The translations under genes were made by a program, and so were the position numbers. Below the pieces are notes generated by a model, which saw only the letters and a program-made list of their open reading frames with translations, had not been told where the DNA came from and ran no database searches. Source: an uncultured Collinsella sp. (GTDB lineage Bacteria; Actinomycetota; Coriobacteriia; Coriobacteriales; Coriobacteriaceae). Taken from it: 8,840 nt of DNA. Positions 1 to 6,360 of this stretch are shown here, piece after piece (within the stretch, counting starts at the first letter, position 1; each line of letters begins with the position of its first letter). The DNA is taken from NCBI GenBank assembly GCA_902495085.1, contig CABUWA010000076.1:1-8840 (forward strand). The letters run 5' to 3'.

Positions 1-138
1 AAGGCGCGCGAGGATTACGCCAAGATGCAGTACTACGAGATGTTCCGCGACGGCAAGAACGTGTACACCGAGCACTTCCAGACCGAGGCCAACGAGACCG
101 ACCCCAACCTGGCGCCGGGCACGACCAAGATCAAGTAG
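1..138 (+). CDS. C-terminal end of an unidentified protein, 5' truncated by window
   Basis: Frame 1 is open from the first base to a TAG at 136-138, giving the last 45 residues of a protein that begins outside the window. The segment is hydrophilic and reads KAREDYAKMQYYEMFRDGKN and onward, ending in APGTTKIK. Codons are strongly G/C-biased at the third position, as in the other genes here, which supports real coding. The 'YEMFRDGKNVYTEHF' stretch followed by 'PGTTKIK' faintly resembles the C-terminal end of VanW/G5-like cell-wall proteins, where a short beta segment with 'dGK-V-tE' precedes a terminal G-T. That is only an impression from 45 residues, so no function is assigned. The gene is followed 27 bp later by the palindromic element at 166-295, which probably ends its transcript. 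Confidence 0.75.
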   Translation, partial: KAREDYAKMQYYEMFRDGKNVYTEHFQTEANETDPNLAPGTTKIK

Positions 139-165
139 CTGCTAGCTGCTGAGCCACAACTGAAA

Positions 166-295
166 CGTCTGTCCAGGCGGAGGCATATAAGGTTCCCTGC
201 TCGGACAGTCCTGCGCAAGACGAAGGCCACATTAAGTGGCCTTCTTTGCGTGCGGAACTCGCGATGAACCTTATATGCCTCCGCCTGGACAGACG
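166..295 (+). repeat. 130-bp palindromic element, copy 1 (candidate structured 3'-UTR RNA)
   Basis: A perfect 30-bp inverted repeat (166-195 with 266-295) encloses a 70-nt core. Within the core a second hairpin (223-230 with 236-243, loop ATTAA) is extended by a GCAA/TTGC helix across a small internal loop, so the whole unit can fold into one long rod. The core is nearly identical to that of copy 2 at 5542-5670, on the other strand, while the arms differ in sequence but remain complementary. The element starts 27 bp after the stop of the upstream plus-strand gene. Likely roles are a terminator or 3'-UTR structure, or a palindromic mobile unit. Orientation is assigned by the core and by the upstream gene. 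Confidence 0.85.
223..247 (+). terminator. Intrinsic-terminator-like hairpin inside palindrome copy 1
   Basis: An 8-bp stem AAGGCCAC/GTGGCCTT with a 5-nt ATTAA loop is followed by CTTT. The U-tract is short, so termination may be weak. It lies about 85 bp after the stop codon of the gene ending at 138 and is the first plausible stop signal for it. Confidence 0.55.
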
Positions 296-350
296 CCCTG
301 ATGTTGGGGCGTGGCTTGTCTTGGGTGTATCGCCGAACATATATAAGTTG

Positions 351-379
351 AAGGCCACGTTATGTGGCCTTCTTTGTTT
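351..379 (+). terminator. Second AAGGCCAC hairpin followed by a T-rich tail
   Basis: The stem AAGGCCAC (351-358) pairs with GTGGCCTT (364-371) around the loop GTTAT, followed by CTTTGTTTG. Stem sequence and trailing CTTTG match the inner hairpin of the 130-bp palindromes, but the flanks do not, so this is a lone or decayed inner hairpin. It could act as a backup terminator for the gene ending at 138. Its tail runs directly into the first unit of the repeat array. Confidence 0.5.
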
Positions 380-380
380 G

Positions 381-735
381 CGGAAAGTGTGTCCCGGAAT
401 TCTTGTCTGGAATGGGATGCAGTTTCCGCTTGGGACCCGATTGGGAAAGTGTGTCCCACTATTCAGCTGGATTCCGGGATGTATTTTCCGGTTGAGGCTC
501 GTTGGGAAAGTGCGTGCCACTTTGGGGGCTGATTCTGGGACGTGGTTTCCGGTTGGCTCTCATTGGAAAAGTTCATCCCATTTCTCGGCCTAATTATGGG
601 ACGCAGCTTCCCGTTGAGGACCCTTTGGGAAAGTGCGTCCCGGTCTGGGCGCTCAAACTGGGATGGATTTTCCGGATGAGGGCTTGACGGAAAATGTGTC
701 CCATTCCGGGCGCTAATTGTGGGATGCAGTTTCCG
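381..735. repeat. Left array of alternating inverted 16-bp repeats, 61-62 bp period (6 pairs)
   Basis: Twelve 16-bp units alternate in orientation. Forward units (consensus GGGAAAGTGCGTCCCA) start at 381, 443, 504, 565, 627 and 688. Reverse units (consensus TGGGAYGCAGTTTCCG) start at 413, 475, 536, 597, 659 and 720. Every forward-to-reverse distance is exactly 32 bp, and each reverse-to-forward distance is 29 or 30 bp. Forward and reverse units of a pair are largely complementary, often through G-T wobbles, so each pair can form a hairpin with a 16-nt loop. The loops and linkers are degenerate and share a weak consensus such as GTTGAGGCTCATT in the linker. The array fills most of the 139-823 gap between convergent genes. 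No protein-coding gene is supported here. Confidence 0.9.
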
Positions 736-758
736 CTTGCGGAGTCTCCACTCAACAG

Positions 759-797
759 AAAACCCGGGTGGCCTGTTTTTTGGCTACCCGGGTTTTT
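759..797 (-). terminator. Strong bidirectional intrinsic terminator
   Basis: A 15-bp stem (759-773 with 782-796, one G-T pair) is built on AACCCGGGT and closes a T-rich 8-nt loop. On the minus strand the stem ends in GGGTTTTC, 27 bp past the stop codon of the surface-protein gene. On the plus strand it ends in GGGTTTTTGGG. It therefore fits as the terminator of the minus-strand gene and as an insulator against readthrough from the left. Confidence 0.85.
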
Positions 798-823
798 GGG
801 TTGTCGATATGTTCGACTGGCTA

Positions 824-3800
824 CTAGTGGGTCTTGCGGCGCTTGATCAGCATGATGAGGGCTATCACTACGAGCGTTGCTCCCGCTGCTGCTGCGGTGG
901 CGACTAGGGCGAATGTTTGGTCGCCGGTGTTTGCGAGGTTCTTCGCTGTGGTCGTAGTCTTGACCTTGGTGTCGGTCTTAGCTCCGTTGTCGGACTTGGG
1001 CTTGTCCGGGTTCGTCGGGGTCTCAGGAGTCTCGGGGTCCTTTGAGCCTTCGGAATCGGTTGGGCCGGCGGTGTTTACCAGCGTATGGTCCAGGAACTTC
1101 TTGGCGCCCGCACTTGCCTGTGAGAACAGGCGGCGCGTGCGGATCGGGGTGGCGTTCACCATTGTGGGCGCCGTCTCCCCGGCCTCGATATTCACGAGCG
1201 TCGTGCCGGTGTCGAGGCCCACGTCGTTGTATCCCACGTGGCAGTAATACTGCGCACCGTCATCGTCTGCGGTCAGGTCAATCTCGAGCTTTGAGGCCGT
1301 TCCAGCCGCGAGGTTGCCATCGGCACCCACGAGCTTAAACTCTGTCTCGCCGCGGCCCTTGCGGTACCACATATAGGTCGGTGCCAACCCTGTTTCGCTA
1401 TCGTCGGCACCGAGTTGCTTCACATGGCCAATCGCCGAGAGCGTCAGGTGGCTTCCCGCCGTGCGCTCAACCGAAGAGTCGTATCCAAGATCCGACCCCT
1501 CCGCAGCATCCGCCGCAGGTCCGCTCACGGTCATCGTCATGCCATCGGGCATGGTCTTGACCGTGATGATTGCCGAGCGAATACCTGTTTCGGTCGTGGA
1601 TCCATTCTTAACGGCGGCGATGGCGAATCGATACTCCGTATTGGGCTGCAGCCCATCCCACTTGAGCGAGGTCTGCGTGTTGTCGGCAATCTTCCAGCTA
1701 TTGACGACCGCATCCGCCGCATTGCTCTGCAGCATGCCCACGCCGTAGCTAAAGCCACTCTTGTTTGCGAGTACATCGTCCCAGCTAAACGTAACGCTGG
1801 TCGAATCGACGGCGTTTGCCGTAAAGCCCGTCACGGCCGGCGCGTCGGGCATCTCGACGTCCTTAACGTCATAGCCCACGATCCAGAACTGGTCGGTGTC
1901 TTTGGTGCCGAGCTTGTCGCCCGAGTCTGCCTCGAACTTGTCGACATCCACCGCGTTGACGCCCAGACGCCACACAAAACCGTACTTGCCCTGCGCGGCC
2001 TCGGGCAGGTTGTCGACGGTGCCGCCGTATTCGGTCGATTCACTCGAGGAGTTACCCGCAGTAAAGCCGGCGTTGGCACCAAAGCACAGGCCGCCAAACA
2101 ACTCGTGCTTTGCAAGCTTCGCGCCCATGACAACGCTGCCGTTCAGCGTCAAGCCGAGCTCGAGCTCCTGCTCCTTGCCCTCCTCGACTTCGATGGTCTG
2201 CTCAATGCTCGCCCCCGACTGCGCGGCGGCGCCGTTAAACCCATCGTGCGTGTAGGCGCGCGTTACGCCAGGCTTGCCCAGGCCAAAGGAATCCCCAACG
2301 GGAGTCTCGCCGTTGAGCGTCGTTTGATAGGTTCCGGGTTCTCCCGACCGGTTGGTCAAAAAGTAGCTGAGCGGCGTCATATTGTGCTGTTTGGCAATGC
2401 GGTCATAGGCCTCGACATTAACGACCGAGGTCTGCGCGCCGAGCGACACGGGCGCCGCCATCACGCCCTTGCCACCAGTTTCCTCATTTTCGATCTCATA
2501 CTCGTAATAGACCATCGGAATCGTGTAGAGCACGGCCTTGTCACCCTCGCCGGCATGCGACTCATAGCTTACGCTTGCGCTGACCGTGCGCTCGCTCCGG
2601 TAGTCATAGCATCCCTCGGCGGCAAAATCGACTGAAGCATTCATCGCGACCAGGGGCGGACCGGTCTGCACCTCGACGGCAACGCCCAACTCGGCGCCAA
2701 TGGTATAGCCCTGGGATGTCCCCGTGCCCTTTTCCTCTCCGTATGACGTGCCGCCCAACACCAGATAGCCGTATGCCTGCTCCAGATCCTCAACATAGGG
2801 CGCATCCTGCAGCACGGCAAGCACGCGCGGGTTGGTATAGACCTTGTAGCGGTCCTTGTACGTGATCTTGACGCTGTCGTTGTCGACATCGGGCAGCGCG
2901 AGCGAGATAAATGTGCCGTAGGTAGTGCCGCGACGGTTGCTCTCGCTAATCACCTGCTCCTCGCCGCGGCGCACCTTTCCGTTCTCGTCGAGCGAAAAAT
3001 GCGAGGCGGTCATCCAATAGTAGTCATCGTTCTTGCGCAGGTCCTCGTCGCGGTGCTTGCCCACCACGGCGATAAAGCTCTCGTTATAGCGGTCCGAACC
3101 CGAGACGCTGCCCGCCTTGACGTCGCTGATCCACACCTGCTCTATACCCTTGTGGTCATGCTTGTTGCTGCTGTTGTATTGCTGACCGCTCATGCTCATG
3201 GTTCCGACCATGGACCCCAAGCCCTGAGCCCCGCTCTGTGCCGTGTTGCAGGCAAAGTCGCGGAACACATCGCCGCCCACGAGCACCTCGTCGACCGCCA
3301 GCTGCTCGGACAGGCCGTCAAGGTTGGCAGTGGCAAGGGCAATAGGCGCCAAGGTGCACGGATAGCGCTTATCCTGAGCGCTATCCTTCCATGCGCTGTT
3401 GGGCACATGCATCAGCCCATAGGAGGCGAGGAGCCCGTCTCTGTATTCCTTGCAATCGGAAAGCTTGAACTCGCCAGACTCCGAGTCAAAATACGCGTAG
3501 CGGTACAGCGCGCCGTACAGCCCCTTGCTGCCGTCAGAAGCGCCGTAATCAAAAGCGCTGCGTTGCCAGTCATAGCCCGCAAGAATAAGGCCCGTGACGG
3601 TTTCACCCGTCTTCTTTCCTTCTTCATCGTAGGAGGCAAACGTGCCGAACGTCGCATTCGCAGCGACCATGGTCTTGCCGTTCGCGGAGAGGGAGATTGC
3701 GCCCGCGTCGCCCAGAGCATCGACATGGACGAGCGCACCCTTGGATGCATCCCACGAAAACAGCTCGCAATGCGTCGACTTATCAATATTCTTCTTGCCG

Positions 3801-4912
3801 TAGGGTGCCGAGACCACGATGGCGAGGTCATCGCAAAAATCGCGATCGAGGTCGCCGGCCGCTAGCGAAACGACAGGAGCTGACTGAAGCTGCGTCCAGG
3901 AGTCGTTCCCGCCCTTGTTGTGCGTGGTGTAGTCCGCGGCGTTACCGGCATCGATCTTGACGACGCTTTGCTTCCAGTTGCCGCCCTCCAAGTCATACAT
4001 GTCGACTACAGCCTTGCGCACGCCGTTCTCGTCGACATAGCAGCCCGCGTAGACAAAAAGCTCGTCGACGCCGTCGCCATCGACATCGCCCGCCTCGACA
4101 TCAAAGACGGCGTCGTGCTCTTGCAGGTAACCGGCATCCAGGTACTTAAAACGGCCTTCGTACATCATATTAGTGTTGACCGTCACCGGCAGGTGTGTGT
4201 CGAGAGTGCGCGTACGCCCGTTGCTAAACGAGTAGAGGACCAGCTCAACCTTTCCGGCGTATGACTTGCCGTCAATCGTCGTGGAGGAACTGTCGCCGTA
4301 GGCACGGAGCTCGGCAACGCGGCTCTTTTTGCCCGTGCTGGCGTCGCTGCAGAACTCAACACTCGTGGCGTGAATGCCCGAGAAACCGTTGTTGTCGTTG
4401 GCGAGTACTGTTGAGGACTCATTGTTGCTTAGGTACGACCAGGTGCCGCCACCGTAGTCGCTATGCTTGTAGAGATCGCTGTTCGTATCGAAGTTGTTGA
4501 CGTTTTGCCAGAACTTTGCGGCGCCCCACACACTTCCATAGCCATCGGTGAGTTTGCTGCTGCCGCCAATGTCACCGCGCTCGACGTTCTCGAGCTTGTC
4601 GCGCAGAGTGTAGCGATTGCCATGGCTACCGTTAGCTGCCATATAGACCTCGCCGCGCGTGGCAAACGTCGTGGGGGTATCAGTGGAATAGGGGCCAACG
4701 GTATCGGCCGGAATGTCCTCGCTCGTGCCCAGACCCAGGGCTTGATAATCCTGCTCGGTCATATCGGTGATTGCGGGCGCGTCTGCCGCCTGGGCAACCT
4801 GGGGCGCGGCCGTGAAGCAGGCGACGCTCGTGGCGATCAACGCAGCAAGCGCCGCCGTCCCAACAAGCGGGATTTTCGACAGCCTATGGATACGGGGGTG
4901 TGGAACGTACAT
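824..4912 (-). CDS. Large sortase-anchored multidomain surface protein (FG-GAP-like, FnIII, Ig-like)
   Basis: The frame encodes 1374 residues from an ATG at 4948, or 1362 from the ATG at 4912. I prefer 4912 because GAGGT lies 5 nt upstream of it, while the 4948 ATG has no ribosome binding site. Residue numbers below are from 4948. A signal peptide (about 13-55) has basic residues, a hydrophobic AALAALIATSVA core and an AQA-ADA cleavage site. FG-GAP/VCBS-like calcium-binding motifs appear near 286-301 (DVDGDGVDEL), 364-380 (DLDRDFCDDL), 540-560 and 685-697, suggesting a beta-propeller-type fold. Residues 700-1030 are beta-rich and unrecognised. A fibronectin type III domain lies at about 1035-1134 and an Ig-like domain at about 1138-1256 (YMWYRKG, DDDGAQYYC). 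A Pro/Thr/Lys stalk leads to LANTG (1338-1342), a transmembrane helix (about 1345-1367) and KRRKTH. The LAxTG motif points to wall anchoring by a class E-type sortase. Adhesion or ligand binding is inferred. It appears monocistronic, with its own terminator and upstream repeats. Confidence 0.93.
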   Translation of the reverse strand: MYVPHPRIHRLSKIPLVGTAALAALIATSVACFTAAPQVAQAADAPAITDMTEQDYQALGLGTSEDIPADTVGPYSTDTPTTFATRGEVYMAANGSHGNRYTLRDKLENVERGDIGGSSKLTDGYGSVWGAAKFWQNVNNFDTNSDLYKHSDYGGGTWSYLSNNESSTVLANDNNGFSGIHATSVEFCSDASTGKKSRVAELRAYGDSSSTTIDGKSYAGKVELVLYSFSNGRTRTLDTHLPVTVNTNMMYEGRFKYLDAGYLQEHDAVFDVEAGDVDGDGVDELFVYAGCYVDENGVRKAVVDMYDLEGGNWKQSVVKIDAGNAADYTTHNKGGNDSWTQLQSAPVVSLAAGDLDRDFCDDLAIVVSAPYGKKNIDKSTHCELFSWDASKGALVHVDALGDAGAISLSANGKTMVAANATFGTFASYDEEGKKTGETVTGLILAGYDWQRSAFDYGASDGSKGLYGALYRYAYFDSESGEFKLSDCKEYRDGLLASYGLMHVPNSAWKDSAQDKRYPCTLAPIALATANLDGLSEQLAVDEVLVGGDVFRDFACNTAQSGAQGLGSMVGTMSMSGQQYNSSNKHDHKGIEQVWISDVKAGSVSGSDRYNESFIAVVGKHRDEDLRKNDDYYWMTASHFSLDENGKVRRGEEQVISESNRRGTTYGTFISLALPDVDNDSVKITYKDRYKVYTNPRVLAVLQDAPYVEDLEQAYGYLVLGGTSYGEEKGTGTSQGYTIGAELGVAVEVQTGPPLVAMNASVDFAAEGCYDYRSERTVSASVSYESHAGEGDKAVLYTIPMVYYEYEIENEETGGKGVMAAPVSLGAQTSVVNVEAYDRIAKQHNMTPLSYFLTNRSGEPGTYQTTLNGETPVGDSFGLGKPGVTRAYTHDGFNGAAAQSGASIEQTIEVEEGKEQELELGLTLNGSVVMGAKLAKHELFGGLCFGANAGFTAGNSSSESTEYGGTVDNLPEAAQGKYGFVWRLGVNAVDVDKFEADSGDKLGTKDTDQFWIVGYDVKDVEMPDAPAVTGFTANAVDSTSVTFSWDDVLANKSGFSYGVGMLQSNAADAVVNSWKIADNTQTSLKWDGLQPNTEYRFAIAAVKNGSTTETGIRSAIITVKTMPDGMTMTVSGPAADAAEGSDLGYDSSVERTAGSHLTLSAIGHVKQLGADDSETGLAPTYMWYRKGRGETEFKLVGADGNLAAGTASKLEIDLTADDDGAQYYCHVGYNDVGLDTGTTLVNIEAGETAPTMVNATPIRTRRLFSQASAGAKKFLDHTLVNTAGPTDSEGSKDPETPETPTNPDKPKSDNGAKTDTKVKTTTTAKNLANTGDQTFALVATAAAAGATLVVIALIMLIKRRKTH

Positions 4913-4941
4913 GAGGGACCTCGCTTTATTCGAGTGGAGTG

Positions 4942-5016
4942 GACTCATTTTTACAAATGATACGTCCGATGCCCGATATCACGTGTCTCATTTTCGCCAA
5001 CGGCGTGTCTCATTTT
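4942..5016 (-). promoter_or_regulatory. Direct repeats upstream of the surface-protein gene (candidate operator region)
   Basis: Read on the minus strand, AAAATGAGACACG occurs twice (5016-5004 and 4994-4982, exactly 22 bp apart). A third related copy, AAAATGAGTCC, is at 4951-4941 and overlaps the upstream ATG. A degenerate copy around 4970-4963 falls at the intermediate spacing, so the four sites sit about 21-22 bp apart, on one face of the helix. This pattern suits a regulator binding cooperatively. I could not fix a convincing -35/-10 pair; TATCAT near 4955-4960 (minus strand) is only a possible -10 element. Confidence 0.4.
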
Positions 5017-5034
5017 TGAGAATCCGAGATGCCG

Positions 5035-5510
5035 CGGAAATCTTATCCCAGCTCAAAGGCCATTTCTGGGATGTATTTTCCGTCGAGTGCCTCATCGGGA
5101 AACTGCATCCCATTTCAAGCGTCGATTCTGGGACGCACTTTCCCTTAGACCCTCAACCGGAAACCGCATCCCACTTTGAGCGCAAATTCCGGGATGCATT
5201 TTCCGCTTGAGCCTCATTGGGAAACGGCGTCCCACTTTGAGGGCTGATTGTGGGATGCATTTTCCGGTTTTGCTCTCATTGGGAAAATGCATCCCGTTTC
5301 TTGACCGAATAATGGGACGCAATTTCCCGTTGGAGCGCCTTTGGGAAAGTGTGTCCCACTTCGACCGCCCAGAGTGGGATGCACTTTCCGCAAAGCACCT
5401 CAACGGGAAACTACGTCCCATTCCAAAGGCAAATTCCGGGACGCATTTTTCGAAAGCCTGCCCATCCGGAAAGCCCGTCCCACTTTGGACGCATCCGGGC
5501 ACGGAACCAT
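5035..5510. repeat. Right array of alternating inverted 16-bp repeats, 61-62 bp period (7 pairs plus a decayed one)
   Basis: This is the same family as the array at 381-735 and has the same orientation. Forward units start at 5035, 5097, 5158, 5219, 5281, 5343, 5405 and 5467. Reverse units start at 5067, 5129, 5190, 5251, 5313, 5375 and 5437. Each forward-to-reverse distance is again exactly 32 bp and the period is 61 or 62 bp. The reverse partner expected near 5499 is not recognisable, so the last pair is decayed. Several pairs keep near-complete complementarity despite sequence change, for example 5343-5358 with 5375-5390 (15 of 16 positions, two of them wobbles). The array occupies most of the gap between the surface-protein gene and the flavodoxin gene, and no coding gene is supported in it. 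Confidence 0.9.
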
Positions 5511-5541
5511 CGACCTATCAGGCCTCCCATCAATAAAGAGG

Positions 5542-5670
5542 CGTCCTTCCGGACGGCGGGGCACGAAGTTCATCGCGAGTTCCGCACGCAAAGAAGGCCA
5601 CTTAATGTGGCCTTCGTCTTGCGCAGGACTGTAGAGCAGGGAACTTCGTGCCCCGACGCCCGGGAGGACG
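5542..5670 (-). repeat. 129-bp palindromic element, copy 2
   Basis: Arms 5542-5571 and 5641-5670 are complementary at 27 of 30 positions, plus one wobble on either strand. The 69-nt core between them is the reverse complement of the copy 1 core, differing only by a small substitution and indel near one end. The inner hairpin is GAAGGCCAC (5593-5601) with GTGGCCTTC (5607-5615). On the minus strand it begins 42 bp after the flavodoxin stop codon, in the same orientation relative to its upstream gene as copy 1. It probably forms the 3' end of the flavodoxin transcript. Confidence 0.85.
5590..5615 (-). terminator. Intrinsic-terminator-like hairpin inside palindrome copy 2
   Basis: A 9-bp stem with a 5-nt loop is followed on the minus strand by TTTGCG. 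It lies about 100 bp downstream of the flavodoxin stop and is the same inner hairpin as in copy 1. The U-tract is short. Confidence 0.5.
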
Positions 5671-5712
5671 TTTCATTTAGAAAGATGGACCGACCGCCGT
5701 CAGCGATGGGAG

Positions 5713-6264
5713 CTACTCCCCCAGCACGGCCTTTTTGGCGGCTGCAGCCATGCTGTCCAGATCTTCCTTGGTGGGGTGATCCTTTGCGGCGACCCAGTTA
5801 TCGAGCAGCATCTTAAAGCGGACATTGTCGGGATCTTGCTCGAGCATGGCCTCGTAGCGCTGCTTGACCGCGGGGCCCATCTTGCCCTGGCACATTACCC
5901 AGCCCACCAGCTCGGCATCCCCAGCCAAATTGGAAGTTACGCGATCAATAATCTGCTGGTAATAGCTCTGATCGGCACCAAAACCGCAGGTACCAAACAG
6001 AAAGACGCGCTTGCCGTGCAAGGCGGAGAGCAACGCCGCGACCGAAGGCGTGCATGCGCCCTTGTCGCACCAAAAGCCAACGAGCACCGTATCGGCAGCG
6101 CAGGCACCCTGCGCCTCGCGCGCAACCTGATCTGCGTCCGCATCGTCGCTCAACGCGGCAGCGTGAATAAACTCGACGCCTGCAGCCTGTAGGGCACGCT
6201 TGATTGCGCCCGAAACCATCCTGGTATTACCGCTCTTGCTGTTGACCACCAAAGAGCATGTCAT
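5713..6264 (-). CDS. Flavodoxin family protein (Flavodoxin_3-like)
   Basis: A small cytoplasmic electron-transfer protein of about 183 residues, predicted to bind FMN. The N-terminus TCSLVVNSKSGNTRMVSGAI is a beta strand followed by the FMN phosphate-binding loop SKSGNT (residues 9-14 from the ATG at 6264). VLVGFWCDKG (about 60-69) and KRVFLFGTCGFGAD (about 85-98) follow as the second and third flavin-contacting strand-loop regions. The C-terminal CQGK and DHPTKEDL segments are typical of the Flavodoxin_3 type (the BilS-like group belongs to this broad type), rather than classical long-chain flavodoxins. The frame extends to a GTG at 6300, but that start has no ribosome binding site and adds residues ahead of the fold. 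A GTG at 6270, 11 nt after GGGGG, is a real alternative. The redox partner is not in the window, so the pathway is unknown. It lies 179 bp or more from the exporter genes and probably has its own promoter. Confidence 0.9.
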   Translation of the reverse strand: MTCSLVVNSKSGNTRMVSGAIKRALQAAGVEFIHAAALSDDADADQVAREAQGACAADTVLVGFWCDKGACTPSVAALLSALHGKRVFLFGTCGFGADQSYYQQIIDRVTSNLAGDAELVGWVMCQGKMGPAVKQRYEAMLEQDPDNVRFKMLLDNWVAAKDHPTKEDLDSMAAAAKKAVLGE

Positions 6265-6325
6265 AGTCACGTTGCTCGTTTCCCCCAAAACCAAAGCCAC
6301 TAATGCAATTTATTAGATGAATATC

Positions 6326-6335
6326 TTAGTACTAA
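6326..6335. promoter_or_regulatory. Short perfect palindrome upstream of the flavodoxin gene
   Basis: TTAGTACTAA is a perfect 10-bp palindrome in the AT-rich stretch about 60 bp upstream of the likely flavodoxin start. AT-rich sequence next to it (TAATAA near 6310-6315 on the minus strand) could hold a -10 element. This is the best place for a promoter and operator, but a 10-bp palindrome alone is weak evidence. Confidence 0.25.
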
Positions 6336-6360
6336 CGACGCAGATGTACAGAGCCACCCG

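Noticed and set aside
381..735. CRISPR array
   Set aside because: Repeats alternate in orientation, are only 16 bp and imperfect, the intervals are 13-16 nt and share a weak consensus, and no cas gene is present.
1415..2635. 406-residue open frame on the plus strand inside the surface-protein gene
   Set aside because: It is antisense to a clear multidomain gene, is rich in Arg, Val, Ala and His as expected of the shadow of a G/C-third-position gene, and has no recognisable domain.
4775..4830. Lipobox in the surface-protein signal peptide (SVAC)
   Set aside because: The -3 position is Ser rather than Leu/Val/Ile, and an AQA-ADA signal peptidase I site plus a C-terminal sorting signal explain export and anchoring.
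5092..5502. Open frame of 136 residues on the minus strand (and similar plus-strand frames at 246-593, 502-687, 5207-5536)
   Set aside because: These are repeat-array translations. The same repeat appears in different frames (GKCIP, ESASH, KMHPG types) because the 61-62 bp unit does not keep frame, so no protein is being conserved.
5713..6264. Naming the flavodoxin bilS
   Set aside because: It shares the broad family, but no bilirubin reductase gene is adjacent and the family has many other members, so the specific name is not justified.
6265..6300. GTG at 6300 as the flavodoxin start
   Set aside because: No ribosome binding site precedes it, and the added residues lie ahead of the first beta strand of the fold. 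Starts at 6264 or 6270 fit better.
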